DNA from: NORP181 sp047623555
Lineage (GTDB): Bacteria; Pseudomonadota; Alphaproteobacteria; Rhodobacterales; Rhodobacteraceae
Direction of reading: 5' to 3'
Length of the DNA: 64,000 bases
Assembly: GCA_047623555.1 (NCBI GenBank)
Contig: JBLHMP010000005.1
Span: forward strand, 1-64,000
This document shows, piece after piece, positions 1 to 8,415 of this stretch. The position numbers and the translations under genes were made by a program. Position 1 is the stretch's first letter; each line of letters opens with the position of its first letter. The notes under the pieces were generated by a model that was not told the DNA's origin, searched no databases, and worked only from the letters and a program-made list of their open reading frames with translations.

Positions 1-957
1 CTAACTATCATTCAGGTGCTCGACAGCACTGTGCGCCTTGCGACACCGTTGCTTTTGGCCTGTCTGGCCGGGTTGTTTTCCGAACGCGCCGGTATTTTTG
101 ACATCGGGCTTGAGGGCAAAATGCTGGCAGCCGCGTTTTTCTCGGCAGCTTTTGCCGCGATCACTGGCTCTGCGTGGCTTGGCCTATTGGCTGGCATCGG
201 CGCGTCCATGTTGCTCTCGGGCTTGCACGGGCTGGCGTCTATCACATTTCGGGGCAACCAGCTGATATCAGGGGTCGCCATTAACTTTCTGGCCTCGGGG
301 CTGACGGTGCTTATCGCACAAAGCTGGTTCAAACAGGGGGGACGTACCCCCGCACTGACCGGGGACGCGCGCTTTACCCCGATTGATCTGCCATTTGCTG
401 ATGCAGTTCGCGATGTGCCGGTCCTTGGACCGATCTATTCCGACCTCTTGTCCGGTCATTCAATTTTGGTCTATATGGCGTTTCTGGCTGTGCCTGCCTC
501 GTATTGGTTGCTGTACAGCACCCGGTTTGGCCTGCGCCTTCGCGCCGTCGGTGAAAATCCTGCGGCTGTCGACACTGCGGGCATATCCGTGGTCGGCATG
601 CGCTTTGCCGCTGTTGCCATTTGCGGCATCCTATGCGGACTTGCCGGGGCCTATCTGTCAACGGCACTGCAGGCCGGGTTTGTCAAAGAAATGACCGCCG
701 GGCGTGGATTCATCGCGTTGGCGGCGCTGATCTTTGCCAAATGGCGGCCTTGGTATGCGATGATCGCCTGCTTATTGTTCGGGTTTTTACAGGCGGTTTC
801 GCTGCGTTATCAAAACATCGGTATCGGCGATTTCACCATACCGGTGCAAATCATGGACGCCCTTCCGTATATATTGACCGTGGTCATCCTGGCCGGATTT
901 GTTGGCAAGGCAATCCCACCGCGCGCTGGCGGCGAACCCTACGTCAAAGAGCGATAG
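1..957 (+). CDS. ABC transporter permease, nucleoside/BmpA type (5' partial)
   Basis: Integral membrane permease of the BPD_transp_2 family, as found in guanosine/nucleoside uptake systems (NupQ/YufQ type). The reading frame is open to the left edge of the window, so the true start lies outside; the GTG at 16 is only the first in-window start. About ten hydrophobic segments are visible, and the family-typical stretch GIFDIGLEGKML lies near residue 27 counted from the GTG. The visible 313 codons are close to full family length (about 320), so only a few residues are missing. Partner ATPase and binding-protein genes would be to the left. The substrate is inferred from family resemblance only. 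Confidence 0.8.
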   Translation, partial: LTIIQVLDSTVRLATPLLLACLAGLFSERAGIFDIGLEGKMLAAAFFSAAFAAITGSAWLGLLAGIGASMLLSGLHGLASITFRGNQLISGVAINFLASGLTVLIAQSWFKQGGRTPALTGDARFTPIDLPFADAVRDVPVLGPIYSDLLSGHSILVYMAFLAVPASYWLLYSTRFGLRLRAVGENPAAVDTAGISVVGMRFAAVAICGILCGLAGAYLSTALQAGFVKEMTAGRGFIALAALIFAKWRPWYAMIACLLFGFLQAVSLRYQNIGIGDFTIPVQIMDALPYILTVVILAGFVGKAIPPRAGGEPYVKER

Positions 958-1061
958 GCCTGGCAGGCTTTGACCACTTCCCCCATCAGACCAGCAAAAA
1001 AAATGCGTCTTTGCAAATTTGACCCGTTGCCAAAGCAAAAGGCGGCGGTTTAGGAACATAC

Positions 1062-1985
1062 ATGCAAATATACCTTCCCATCGCCGAAGTATCGGTAAAC
1101 GCCTTTCTCTTGTTGGGATTGGGCGGTCTGGTGGGAATACTGTCCGGCATGTTCGGCGTCGGCGGCGGGTTTTTGATGACGCCGCTGTTGTTTTTTATTG
1201 GCATCCCCCCGGCAGTGGCCGTTGCAACCGAAGCCAACCAAATCGTTGCGTCGTCGTTTTCCGGTGTACTGGCCCATTTCAGACGAAAAACTGTTGATCT
1301 GAAAATGGGGGGCGTGCTGCTGGTCGGCGGTCTTGTTGGTGCCGCTCTGGGCGTTGTGGTGTTCAACTACCTCAAAAGCGTCGGTCAGGTCGATCTGCTG
1401 GTCCGGCTTTGCTATGTGGTGTTTCTTGGTGTCGTCGGTGGACTGATGTTCATCGAAAGCCTGAATGCAATCCGTAAATCTCGCAAATCCGGAGGAACCG
1501 TTGCGCCAAAACGTCGACAGCGCAACTGGGTTCACGCCTTGCCGTTCAAGATGCGGTTTCGCACTTCAGGACTATATATCTCAGTTATCCCGCCACTGAT
1601 CGTCGGAGTTCTGGTTGGTATTTTGGCCGCGATTATGGGCGTTGGTGGCGGTTTTATCATGGTGCCCGCAATGATCTATATCTTGGGTATGCCAACCAAA
1701 GTGGTTATCGGCACCTCGCTGTTCCAGATCATTTTCGTAACCGCCTTTACCACGATGTTACATGCCACAACCAACTTTACCGTTGATATTGTTTTGGCGG
1801 TTCTATTGTTGATCGGTGGCGTTATTGGTGCGCAGATAGGCACCCAGATTGGTCTGCGTATGAAAGCCGAACAATTGCGGGTCCTGCTGGCGCTGATGGT
1901 GCTGATTGTCTGCGGTAAACTGGCGGCTGACCTATTGCTGCAACCCTCCGAGCTTTATTCGCTTGGCGTGGTCGGAGGGCACTGA
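1062..1985 (+). CDS. TauE/SafE family sulfite exporter-like membrane protein
   Basis: Predicted inner-membrane anion exporter of the TauE/SafE (DUF81) family, 307 aa. Two glycine-rich halves repeat the family signature: GMFGVGGGFLMTPLL near residue 30 and AIMGVGGGFIMVPAM near residue 190, each followed by hydrophobic helices. A basic loop near residues 135-155 separates the halves. AGGA at 1052-1055 precedes the ATG. The stop codon touches the start of the next gene, so the two are almost certainly cotranscribed. This TauE-TIGR02186 pairing recurs in Rhodobacterales. The transported anion (sulfite, sulfoacetate or other) cannot be told from sequence. Confidence 0.85.
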   Translation: MQIYLPIAEVSVNAFLLLGLGGLVGILSGMFGVGGGFLMTPLLFFIGIPPAVAVATEANQIVASSFSGVLAHFRRKTVDLKMGGVLLVGGLVGAALGVVVFNYLKSVGQVDLLVRLCYVVFLGVVGGLMFIESLNAIRKSRKSGGTVAPKRRQRNWVHALPFKMRFRTSGLYISVIPPLIVGVLVGILAAIMGVGGGFIMVPAMIYILGMPTKVVIGTSLFQIIFVTAFTTMLHATTNFTVDIVLAVLLLIGGVIGAQIGTQIGLRMKAEQLRVLLALMVLIVCGKLAADLLLQPSELYSLGVVGGH

Positions 1986-2744
1986 ATGCGTTGGCTTGCC
2001 CTGTTGTTGATAGCACTGCCCTTTATGGCCCATGCCGAAGAAGTTGTGTTGGGCCTGTCCAAAGACAAGGTCGCCATCACGACGAGTTTTGATGGTTCGG
2101 AAATCCTGATTTTTGGCGCGGTTAAACGTGAAGTGCCGATTCCGATGGGGGCCCCTCTTGAGGTTGTGATCACCGTTGCTAGCCCATATGAATCTGTCAT
2201 CGTGCGCCGCAAAGCATACCGATACGGCATCTGGGTCAACGTCGATTCTGTCGAGGTTGATTCTGCGCCGGTTTTCTATGCGGTCGCCACATCTGGACCA
2301 CTTGACGACGTGCTGACTGCCACCGAAGATTTACGCGAAAATATTACCATTAATCAGTCAATTAGATCCGTCGGCGCACCCTCGTATATCAAAGATGCAG
2401 GCAGCTTCACCGATGCCATAATCCGAATACGCCGCGAGGCCGATCTGTACCAATTGCTTGAAGGCCAGGTCGCTGTTGACCAGCAAACTCTGTTTCGCAC
2501 ATCAATCAAGATGCCTGCCAACCTGACCGAAGGCGACTATACCACGCGTATTTTTCTAACGCGTGCAGGTCAAATCGTGGCGAGCTATGAAACTTCAATC
2601 GACGTGCGCAAGGTTGGCCTAGAGCGTTGGCTGTACGTATTGTCGCGTGAAAATCCGATGTGGTACGGATTGATGTCACTAGCCATCGCCATTGCCGCCG
2701 GATGGGGCGCTTCAGCTGCCTTCAGGCTTTTACGCAACACCTAA
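1986..2744 (+). CDS. TIGR02186 family membrane-anchored periplasmic protein
   Basis: 252 aa. An N-terminal signal peptide ends near MAHAEEVV (about residue 17). A largely beta-type periplasmic region follows, and a C-terminal hydrophobic anchor (GLMSLAIAIAAGWGASAAF) lies at about 226-244. The ATG begins directly after the TGA of the TauE/SafE gene. I recognise it as the conserved TIGR02186 family, which accompanies TauE-type exporters in alphaproteobacteria and has no established biochemical role. Its position suggests an accessory periplasmic or membrane partner of the exporter, which is inference. Confidence 0.8.
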   Translation: MRWLALLLIALPFMAHAEEVVLGLSKDKVAITTSFDGSEILIFGAVKREVPIPMGAPLEVVITVASPYESVIVRRKAYRYGIWVNVDSVEVDSAPVFYAVATSGPLDDVLTATEDLRENITINQSIRSVGAPSYIKDAGSFTDAIIRIRREADLYQLLEGQVAVDQQTLFRTSIKMPANLTEGDYTTRIFLTRAGQIVASYETSIDVRKVGLERWLYVLSRENPMWYGLMSLAIAIAAGWGASAAFRLLRNT

Positions 2745-2749
2745 AAGAG

Positions 2750-2775
2750 CGTGGGTTTTCACCCACCCTACACCT
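2750..2775. repeat. REP-like hairpin, single unit (family A)
   Basis: A unit with arms GTGGGT and ACCCAC around TTTC, followed by CCTAC, lies just after the TIGR02186 stop and between two convergent genes. Near-identical units occur at 17952-18020 (as a pair) and 21198-21223, and a variant pair at 25813-25874. It probably works as a bidirectional terminator or mRNA 3'-end stabiliser. Confidence 0.75.
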
Positions 2776-2777
2776 AA

Positions 2778-2809
2778 TTCTTCTCGTCCCAAATACCTCC
2801 GCCGGAGGC
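2778..2809 (+). repeat. Dispersed intergenic repeat (family B), copy 1
   Basis: TTCTTCTCGTCC followed by CAAATA and a short palindrome CCTCCG-C-CGGAGG at 2796-2808. Related copies lie at 51145-51176, 62423-62453 and, more diverged, 31695-31722. Copies 1 and 2 differ in the stem by a paired C-G to T-A change, so the hairpin is conserved rather than the bases. Confidence 0.65.
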
Positions 2810-2824
2810 TCTTATCTATCCCAT

Positions 2825-3559
2825 CTAGCCACGACCGATATATGGCATTTTTGTTGCCATAACCGTCATGAATTGCACGTTAGCAGACAACGGTAACCCG
2901 GCCATATAAAGCACAGAATTCGCCGCCTCAGACACGTCCATGGACTGCTGCACTTCGGCAGTGGGATCATCTGCCAGTATCTTTTGGTTCATTTGTTCAA
3001 CCATCGGCGTCAGCGCGTTACCAATATCAATCTGTCCGCAGGCAATATCAAACGGCCTCCCGTCCAGCGACAATGTCCGTGTCATGCCGGTCACTGCGTG
3101 TTTTGTCGCCGTATAGGCGATCGACCCCGGGCGCGGCACATGGGCAGAAATTGAGCCGTTGTTGATGATTCGGCCACCTTGTGGATCCTGCGCCCGCATC
3201 GCGGCAAAGGCATAGCGCGCCGCCAAAAACATACCTGTCAGATTAACAGAAACAGCCGAATTCCAGTGTTCCAGATCAATCTCGTCAATGGTTCCCGGCG
3301 GTGTTGAAATCCCGGCATTATTAAACAACACATCCAGCCGACCAGATTTGGCGACCAAGGTTGCAAACGCCTCTTCAACCGCCGTTGGATCCGTCACATC
3401 CGCCACCAATGGAATGGCCGCGTCGTATTGATCCGCCAATTCCTGCAATGGTCCCGCGCGCCGGGCAAGCAAACCAACCTGCCAGCCATTATTCAGGAAA
3501 AGTTCAGCTGTGCACCGGCCAATACCCGAGCTTGCTCCGGTAATCAGGATCGTTTTCAT
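2825..3559 (-). CDS. SDR family NAD(P)-dependent oxidoreductase
   Basis: Classical short-chain dehydrogenase/reductase, 244 aa. The Rossmann motif TGASSGIG lies at residues 7-14, NNAG near residue 85, and the catalytic YTATKHA near residue 148 with the expected upstream Ser. Its ATG overlaps the stop of the helicase gene by 4 nt (ATGA), so the two are translationally coupled. The C-terminal region, including a PxxVEQMNQK-like segment, matches a common uncharacterised Rhodobacterales SDR. The substrate is not identifiable. Confidence 0.85.
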   Translation of the reverse strand: MKTILITGASSGIGRCTAELFLNNGWQVGLLARRAGPLQELADQYDAAIPLVADVTDPTAVEEAFATLVAKSGRLDVLFNNAGISTPPGTIDEIDLEHWNSAVSVNLTGMFLAARYAFAAMRAQDPQGGRIINNGSISAHVPRPGSIAYTATKHAVTGMTRTLSLDGRPFDIACGQIDIGNALTPMVEQMNQKILADDPTAEVQQSMDVSEAANSVLYMAGLPLSANVQFMTVMATKMPYIGRG

Positions 3560-5085
3560 ATTTCTTCCCTTTCCAATGTCAGCGGCGCAGCAGCGGCGCT
3601 TCGCAAATCATCTATACGCAATTCATAGGTCGGTTTTGAAAGCCGGTTGCGAACAACCCAGATCAACCGGTTCTGCGCCCTTGTGATCGCCACATAGGCC
3701 AGCCGTTTCCACAATGGTTGCCCCGCCTCAACCCGACCGACGCGCGCCGCGACAAACAGGTCCGGTGCAAACACCTGCACCGTATCCCACTGCGAACCTT
3801 GCGCCTTGTGGATGGTCACCGCAGCCCCGTGCAGGAACGTCGCGCCCATGCGTGCGGCAAAAGGGATGAACGGTTCTTCTTCGTCCGGCATTTCGATTTT
3901 GACAATTGAGGCGGCGCTAACCTGCGGATCTTCGGCCCCCATCACATGCAACCGCGAAAACCCGGCTTTGCGACCCGGTTCAAGATAGATCACCTGGGCA
4001 CCTTTGATCAGGCCACGCGCCTCAAGATCAAGCCGCTTTTTACGGTGCTTAAGGGGGAGTTCTATGCCATCGCAAATCAACGGCTCGCCTGGCACCAGTT
4101 CGTCGCTTGGGGCGTTGTGAACAGATCTGAATGCGTTGATCAGCTTGATACGGGTGACATTGCGCCAAACCAAAACCGGGCTACGCGCCATCAAATCAAC
4201 CTCGACCCGCTGCCCCCAGACCACCCGCTCATCACGGCGTGCGGCGTCCTCGATCATACGCTCAAAATCCTGAAACTGTAGCTGTGGATCAGCGAGCGCA
4301 TGTGCCAGATCAAGGATCGGATTGTCGGCATCCTGTCGGTGAATACGGCTAAGTTCTAATATCCGCGGCGCCGCAAGTGTTTCAAACACCATCGACCCTG
4401 ACTGGTTCACCGGAGCAAGCTGTGCAGGGTCGCCAAACAGCAGCAGGTTCGGAAAGATCTCTTGTAGATCAGCAAATTGCTTGGCGTCCAGCATCGACGC
4501 TTCGTCGACAAATCCGATATCCAACGGGTCTTCGCGTCGGGCCCAGCCGGTGATAAAATCCGATCCGCGCAACCCCGCAGCCGCCAAAGCACCGGGGATG
4601 GATTTATTTTTGCTGTAGAACGCGGCGGCGCGGTCCAGCGACTGATCGGTCAGGTCCTCAATTGTTGGCCTCTCGCCGCTGCCAGCCAGCCATTGGGCGA
4701 TGCGCTCATATTCCGGGTCATAGATCGGTGTGTACAAAATGCGGTGGATCGTCGTCGCCGGAACACCGCGCAGGCGCAACACACTGGCGGCTTTGTTGGT
4801 CGGCGCCAGAATGGCCAATGTGCGTTTGTCTTTGCGCTTGCGGCTTTCGTAGTCGCCGGAAATCACCTCAACCCCGGCCTGTTCCAGCGCTTTGTACAAC
4901 TCAGCCAGCAGCAGGGTTTTGCCAGACCCGGCTTTGCCGATCACCGCCATCACCCCGGCACCTTTGTCACGCGGCGGCGTCAGCAATCCGTTCTCTAGGT
5001 CGACGCCAGCGCCGCGCAGCATTTCGGCGACGCTGGCAAATGCAGAGGCCTGATCTTCGGAAAACGTAACGGTTTCTGTGTTCAT
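3556..5085 (-). CDS. ATP-dependent RecD-like DNA helicase
   Basis: 509-aa superfamily 1 helicase. Walker A GKAGSGKT is at residues 50-57, a Walker B-like stretch DIGFVDEAS near 190, and a UvrD_C_2-type C-terminal module with TIHKAQGSQWDTV and YVAITRAQNRL. It probably unwinds DNA during repair or recombination. It lacks a RecBCD-like N-terminal domain and is shorter than RecD2 (about 720 aa), matching the stand-alone RecD-like ATPases common in Rhodobacterales. It is first in a two-gene unit with the SDR. Confidence 0.85.
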   Translation of the reverse strand: MNTETVTFSEDQASAFASVAEMLRGAGVDLENGLLTPPRDKGAGVMAVIGKAGSGKTLLLAELYKALEQAGVEVISGDYESRKRKDKRTLAILAPTNKAASVLRLRGVPATTIHRILYTPIYDPEYERIAQWLAGSGERPTIEDLTDQSLDRAAAFYSKNKSIPGALAAAGLRGSDFITGWARREDPLDIGFVDEASMLDAKQFADLQEIFPNLLLFGDPAQLAPVNQSGSMVFETLAAPRILELSRIHRQDADNPILDLAHALADPQLQFQDFERMIEDAARRDERVVWGQRVEVDLMARSPVLVWRNVTRIKLINAFRSVHNAPSDELVPGEPLICDGIELPLKHRKKRLDLEARGLIKGAQVIYLEPGRKAGFSRLHVMGAEDPQVSAASIVKIEMPDEEEPFIPFAARMGATFLHGAAVTIHKAQGSQWDTVQVFAPDLFVAARVGRVEAGQPLWKRLAYVAITRAQNRLIWVVRNRLSKPTYELRIDDLRSAAAAPLTLEREEI

Positions 5086-5136
5086 TCCGAAACTCTAACG
5101 CCGCTGGTTCAGCGGCACCAGAGGCGTCGGCCCGGA

Positions 5137-5775
5137 TCAGGCCGAAAGCGCCAATTGCTCAGTCGTTTTGTCACCAAATGCCCGCTCAAACCAAAGACGC
5201 GACAACTCTGCCGACACCCCGGCCCGCAAAGCAACCTTTGCCCGCGCCAGTGTGGTGAATTCCCACAAACCGACGCTTATTTTGTCACGGCCCTGCCCCT
5301 CTGAGTCAAGGATTTCCGGTGACGAGCCAATCGCGCGATAAATCCGCACCATGCGTGCGTCAAACACCCCCACAAAGTGACGAACACCAAAGCCGGTCAT
5401 AATCTCACCGCCCGCCAACATCAGCGCAGCGGCGACGTTCCCGCCGGCCCCGCGTGCAAGACAGAAACGGGTGCATTCCCAAATCAGCGGGCTGGTGATA
5501 GGCTTACCACCCGTCAGATGGCCAAATATTTCGTTTACCATGACCCGGCCGGTGGTTGGCAACAGCCGCATTGAGCCGCCGTGACTGCCATCTGGCTGTT
5601 CCCAGATCACATATAACGGGCATAGGTCATCATATTGATCCCGCTCAGCGCCGGTGTCATCAACGTTGACCTCCCAACCTAACCTTTCGCTAAATTGATC
5701 GGCGCGGTCGCGGAACATAGTCCGGGCCAGTTTCGGAAAATGGTGCAATTGGTCTGCATAGATATAACGCAACAT
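5137..5775 (-). CDS. luxI: Acyl-homoserine-lactone synthase (LuxI family)
   Basis: Makes N-acyl-homoserine lactone from S-adenosylmethionine and an acyl donor. The 212-aa protein shows LuxI hallmarks: an N-terminal R-x-x-x-F-x-x-R-L-GW segment (MFRDRADQFSERLGW), the acidic D-x-YD near residue 45, GSMRLLPTTG near 70 and WECTRFCL near 100. AAGGGGA lies 7-8 nt before the ATG. It sits 98 bp downstream of luxR on the same strand, so the pair is a normal cognate module. The acyl chain length cannot be predicted. I could not identify a convincing lux box in the gap. Confidence 0.92.
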   Translation of the reverse strand: MLRYIYADQLHHFPKLARTMFRDRADQFSERLGWEVNVDDTGAERDQYDDLCPLYVIWEQPDGSHGGSMRLLPTTGRVMVNEIFGHLTGGKPITSPLIWECTRFCLARGAGGNVAAALMLAGGEIMTGFGVRHFVGVFDARMVRIYRAIGSSPEILDSEGQGRDKISVGLWEFTTLARAKVALRAGVSAELSRLWFERAFGDKTTEQLALSA

Positions 5776-5873
5776 GACAGTGTCCCCTTGTCGTCCGATG
5801 TGTCAACAGGGATACATCAACAAGGATTAACAGGCCGTCAGCGCACCGCCCTCAGCGAGAACAAATCGTGATT

Positions 5874-6593
5874 CTAGATCACAATTAGTCCGCGGCTCAT
5901 CGCACGGGCGACGGCGTGAGTGGTGTTCAGCGCGCCCAGTTTGAACCGCGCGCTTTCGATGTAGACACGCACGGTATGTTCAGAGATCGACAATGTATCT
6001 GCGGCCTTAGCGCGGCTGTAACCCATCGCCAAAAGCGTCATAGCATCCACTTCGCGCGGCGAAAGAGCACGCGATTGATCTGGTACGCGGTTTGGTTCAA
6101 ATTCCAGTGCCTTGCGATTAAAGAAATGTGCGATCAGGATCAGATCGCGGCTGCGCTCTTCGGTAAATTTGGACCATGCGTCATCTTCGCAGGAGTGGCT
6201 GACAGTAAAGAGAGCGAACTGTCCTTTTGGACCGCGAATTGGGATCGAATAGCCCTGGTTTCCGACGCCAAATTCTATCGCTTCAGCACGAAATGCCCGG
6301 GCCGCCCTTGATGACCAGTCAAGCCGTTTCCAATCCACCGGGTGAAACCGCTGAAAGCAGCCGGAAATCACCGGATCTACCCGTAGATAGTTCTGGTTGA
6401 TGTAATGCTCGCGCCAAGCGTCCGAATAGGTACCACACCCATATTGATCTCCGGCGCTGTCCACCCAATGATAGACCATGTGATCGACCGCAAACGCGTC
6501 CCGTAATGTCGTGATGACGCTTTGAAGTCCGTCAAGCGTGTTGGTGGCGTCCAAATCCTCCAATGCTTGGTCGATTGTTGCTTGTATCCCCAT
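5874..6593 (-). CDS. luxR: LuxR family quorum-sensing transcriptional regulator
   Basis: About 239 aa from the ATG at 6593. An N-terminal autoinducer-binding domain carries the conserved W/Y/D-P pattern (YHWVD, HYINQNYLRVDP, DWKR). A C-terminal GerE-type HTH begins at LSPREVDAM and contains ISEHTVRVYI. A longer in-frame start exists at 6659, but MGIQATIDQ at 6593 fits LuxR length better. The longer form would overlap the small upstream ORF more deeply. With luxI just downstream this is a LuxR-LuxI circuit. Its neighbour upstream of the small ORF is ccr, transcribed in the same direction. Confidence 0.9.
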   Translation of the reverse strand: MGIQATIDQALEDLDATNTLDGLQSVITTLRDAFAVDHMVYHWVDSAGDQYGCGTYSDAWREHYINQNYLRVDPVISGCFQRFHPVDWKRLDWSSRAARAFRAEAIEFGVGNQGYSIPIRGPKGQFALFTVSHSCEDDAWSKFTEERSRDLILIAHFFNRKALEFEPNRVPDQSRALSPREVDAMTLLAMGYSRAKAADTLSISEHTVRVYIESARFKLGALNTTHAVARAMSRGLIVI

Positions 6594-6759
6594 AAGCTTT
6601 TGTCTGTACCCTTGTCCTAGTGGACGAAATTTCAGCAGCTGCGACCAGCGCGGTATCATCCAGCTGTTGGGCTAGCGCCTCAAGGCCATTAGTTTCCGCA
6701 AAGGTTTTCAGGTCTGCCAGTACGTCCAATATCCAGTCATTTTGCATATCCAAACTCAC
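6532..6759 (-). CDS. Small conserved-looking protein overlapping luxR start
   Basis: A 75-aa ORF in a different frame from luxR, overlapping the luxR start by about 60 nt. Its first 45 residues (starting MSLDMQNDWILDVLADL) are acidic and probably helical, with a protein-like composition. The last 25 residues, which lie in the luxR overlap, are low in structure. I have a weak recollection of similar small ORFs before luxR in other roseobacters. No function is known. Its position suggests translational coupling to luxR or a small modulator of the circuit; both are inference. Confidence 0.5.
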   Translation of the reverse strand: MSLDMQNDWILDVLADLKTFAETNGLEALAQQLDDTALVAAAEISSTRTRVQTKAYGDTSNNRPSIGGFGRHQHA

Positions 6760-6903
6760 CCTTTAGTGGTTAACAAAGTATTAACACAACCTTAGCATGA
6801 GGAAAATTATTAGGAAATTCGCCAATTAGTACTCCCCAGATATGGTGAGGCTGTAAATTCTAAGTGATTGAAATGCAATAAACAGCAGCGCAAATGCAAA
6901 TCA

Positions 6904-6932
6904 CCCGCGAATCTGACAGAGTGATTCGCGGG
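6904..6932 (-). terminator. Probable terminator of ccr
   Basis: A perfect 10-bp stem (CCCGCGAATC at 6904-6913, GATTCGCGGG at 6923-6932) with a 9-nt loop lies about 40 nt past the ccr stop. The following bases on the minus strand are only moderately T-rich (TGATTTGCATTTG). Confidence 0.6.
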
Positions 6933-6973
6933 CGATTATGATCAACATTCAGGGTGGACCCCGTGGGTTTCCC

Positions 6974-8260
6974 TTAACGGTCGGTGTCCAGAGCCTCTTC
7001 AAAGGTGCGCAACCCGGTGACGGGTGACTGAACCAAAACCGCCATATTGCCGGGCTTATGTTCGTTGCGCAGCATTTTCACATGCGCCTGCGGCAAGTCT
7101 GACCAAGAAAACACTTCGGACATGCAGGGATCAAGACGGCGCTCAAGCATCAGCTTGTTCGCGGCACTGGCCTGTTTCAGATGGGCGAAATGGCTGCCTT
7201 GCAGACGCTTTTGGTGCATCCACATATAGCGCACATCAAAAGTCAGGTTAAACCCGGACGTGCCTGCACAGATCACCACCATGCCGCCCTTTTTGCACAC
7301 AAACGTCGAAACAGGGAACGTCGCCTCGCCCGGGTGTTCAAACACCATATCGACATTCACGCCTTTGCCGGTGATACCCCAGATGCCTTTGCCAAACTTG
7401 CGCGCCTCTTTGAACCAAGTGGCGTATTCCGGCGTGTTGACCGTTGGCATCTGGCCCCAGCAATTGAAATCCTTGCGGTTGATGACGCCTTTGGCCCCCA
7501 GACCCATCACAAAATCGCGTTTGGATTCATCGCTGATGACGCCGATGGCGTTGGCGCCAGCGGTGTTGATCAACTGGATCGCATAGGAGCCAAGACCGCC
7601 GGACGCGCCCCAGACCAAAACATTCTGACCCGGTTTCAGATCATGCGGTTCATGACCGAACAACATGCGATAGGCGGTCGCCAATGTCAGTGTATAACAG
7701 GCCGACTCTTCCCACGTCAGATGGCGCGGGCGTGGCATCAATTGCTGTGACTGTACGCGGGTGAACTGACTGAATGACCCATCCGGGGTCTCGTAGCCCC
7801 AAATGCGCTGGCTGGCCGAATACATTGGATCGCCGCCATTACATTCTTCGTCATCGCCATCATCCTGATTGCAATGCACCACAACTTCGTCGCCAACTTT
7901 CCAGCGCCGCACCTTGTCACCAACAGCCCAGACAATCCCCGAGGCGTCCGAACCGGCAATGTGATAGGGTTGTTTGTGGCCATCAAACGGACTGATCGGT
8001 TCGCCCAATGCGGCCCAAACGCCGTTGTAATTGATTCCTGCGGCCATCACCAAGACCAGCACATCATGGCTGTCCAGCTCGGGCACATCTACGACCTCTT
8101 GCAGCATCGCCTTGTCCGGCTCGCCGTGGCGTTCGCGGCGAATGGCCCAGGCGTACATCTGACGGGGGACATAGCCCAACGGGGGCATCTCACCGACCTC
8201 ATAGAGGTCCTTTTCGGGTGCATCATACGGTGCAATTTCGCGATTGATGTCCAAAGCCAT
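6974..8260 (-). CDS. ccr: Crotonyl-CoA carboxylase/reductase
   Basis: Key EMC-pathway enzyme: reductive carboxylation of crotonyl-CoA with NADPH and CO2 to (2S)-ethylmalonyl-CoA. 428 aa, the family's usual length, from the ATG at 8260, which has AAGGGGG upstream; an in-frame start at 8293 gives a less likely N-terminus. MDR-type fold: NYNGVWAALGEP near residue 88, the cofactor loop VWGASGGLGSYAIQL near 215, and the conserved MWMHQKRLQGSHF near 360 containing the catalytic-region His. It lies beside luxRI and near ecm. A palindromic TTGC/GCAA cluster upstream is a candidate operator. Confidence 0.95.
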   Translation of the reverse strand: MALDINREIAPYDAPEKDLYEVGEMPPLGYVPRQMYAWAIRRERHGEPDKAMLQEVVDVPELDSHDVLVLVMAAGINYNGVWAALGEPISPFDGHKQPYHIAGSDASGIVWAVGDKVRRWKVGDEVVVHCNQDDGDDEECNGGDPMYSASQRIWGYETPDGSFSQFTRVQSQQLMPRPRHLTWEESACYTLTLATAYRMLFGHEPHDLKPGQNVLVWGASGGLGSYAIQLINTAGANAIGVISDESKRDFVMGLGAKGVINRKDFNCWGQMPTVNTPEYATWFKEARKFGKGIWGITGKGVNVDMVFEHPGEATFPVSTFVCKKGGMVVICAGTSGFNLTFDVRYMWMHQKRLQGSHFAHLKQASAANKLMLERRLDPCMSEVFSWSDLPQAHVKMLRNEHKPGNMAVLVQSPVTGLRTFEEALDTDR

Positions 8261-8281
8261 TTCGGCCCCCTTATATCCATA

Positions 8282-8350
8282 GCATTGCCGCAATGCAGAA
8301 TCGCGGATCTACAGTCGGGATATGAATTGCCACGCAACAATGCAATAGCA
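8282..8350 (-). promoter_or_regulatory. Candidate operator cluster upstream of ccr
   Basis: A perfect 15-bp palindrome, GCATTGC-C-GCAATGC, lies at 8282-8296, 22-36 bp before the ccr ATG. A second TTGC-CAC-GCAA is at 8327-8337, centred about 43 bp away, with further GCAA half-sites to 8350. TTTGC/GCAAA half-sites are known for RamB/ScfR-type acyl-CoA regulators such as PccR. Assignment to such a regulator is inference. Confidence 0.45.
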
Positions 8351-8415
8351 AAAGTATACGTCTTGGTAACTTTATGACCCCGCAGATGCAGCAATTCCTT
8401 TGCACTTGCAGAAAG

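Noticed and set aside
5776..5873. Possible lux box between luxR and luxI
   Set aside because: Only loose repeats (TTGATGTA, TGTTGACACA) are visible; no convincing 18-20-bp dyad.
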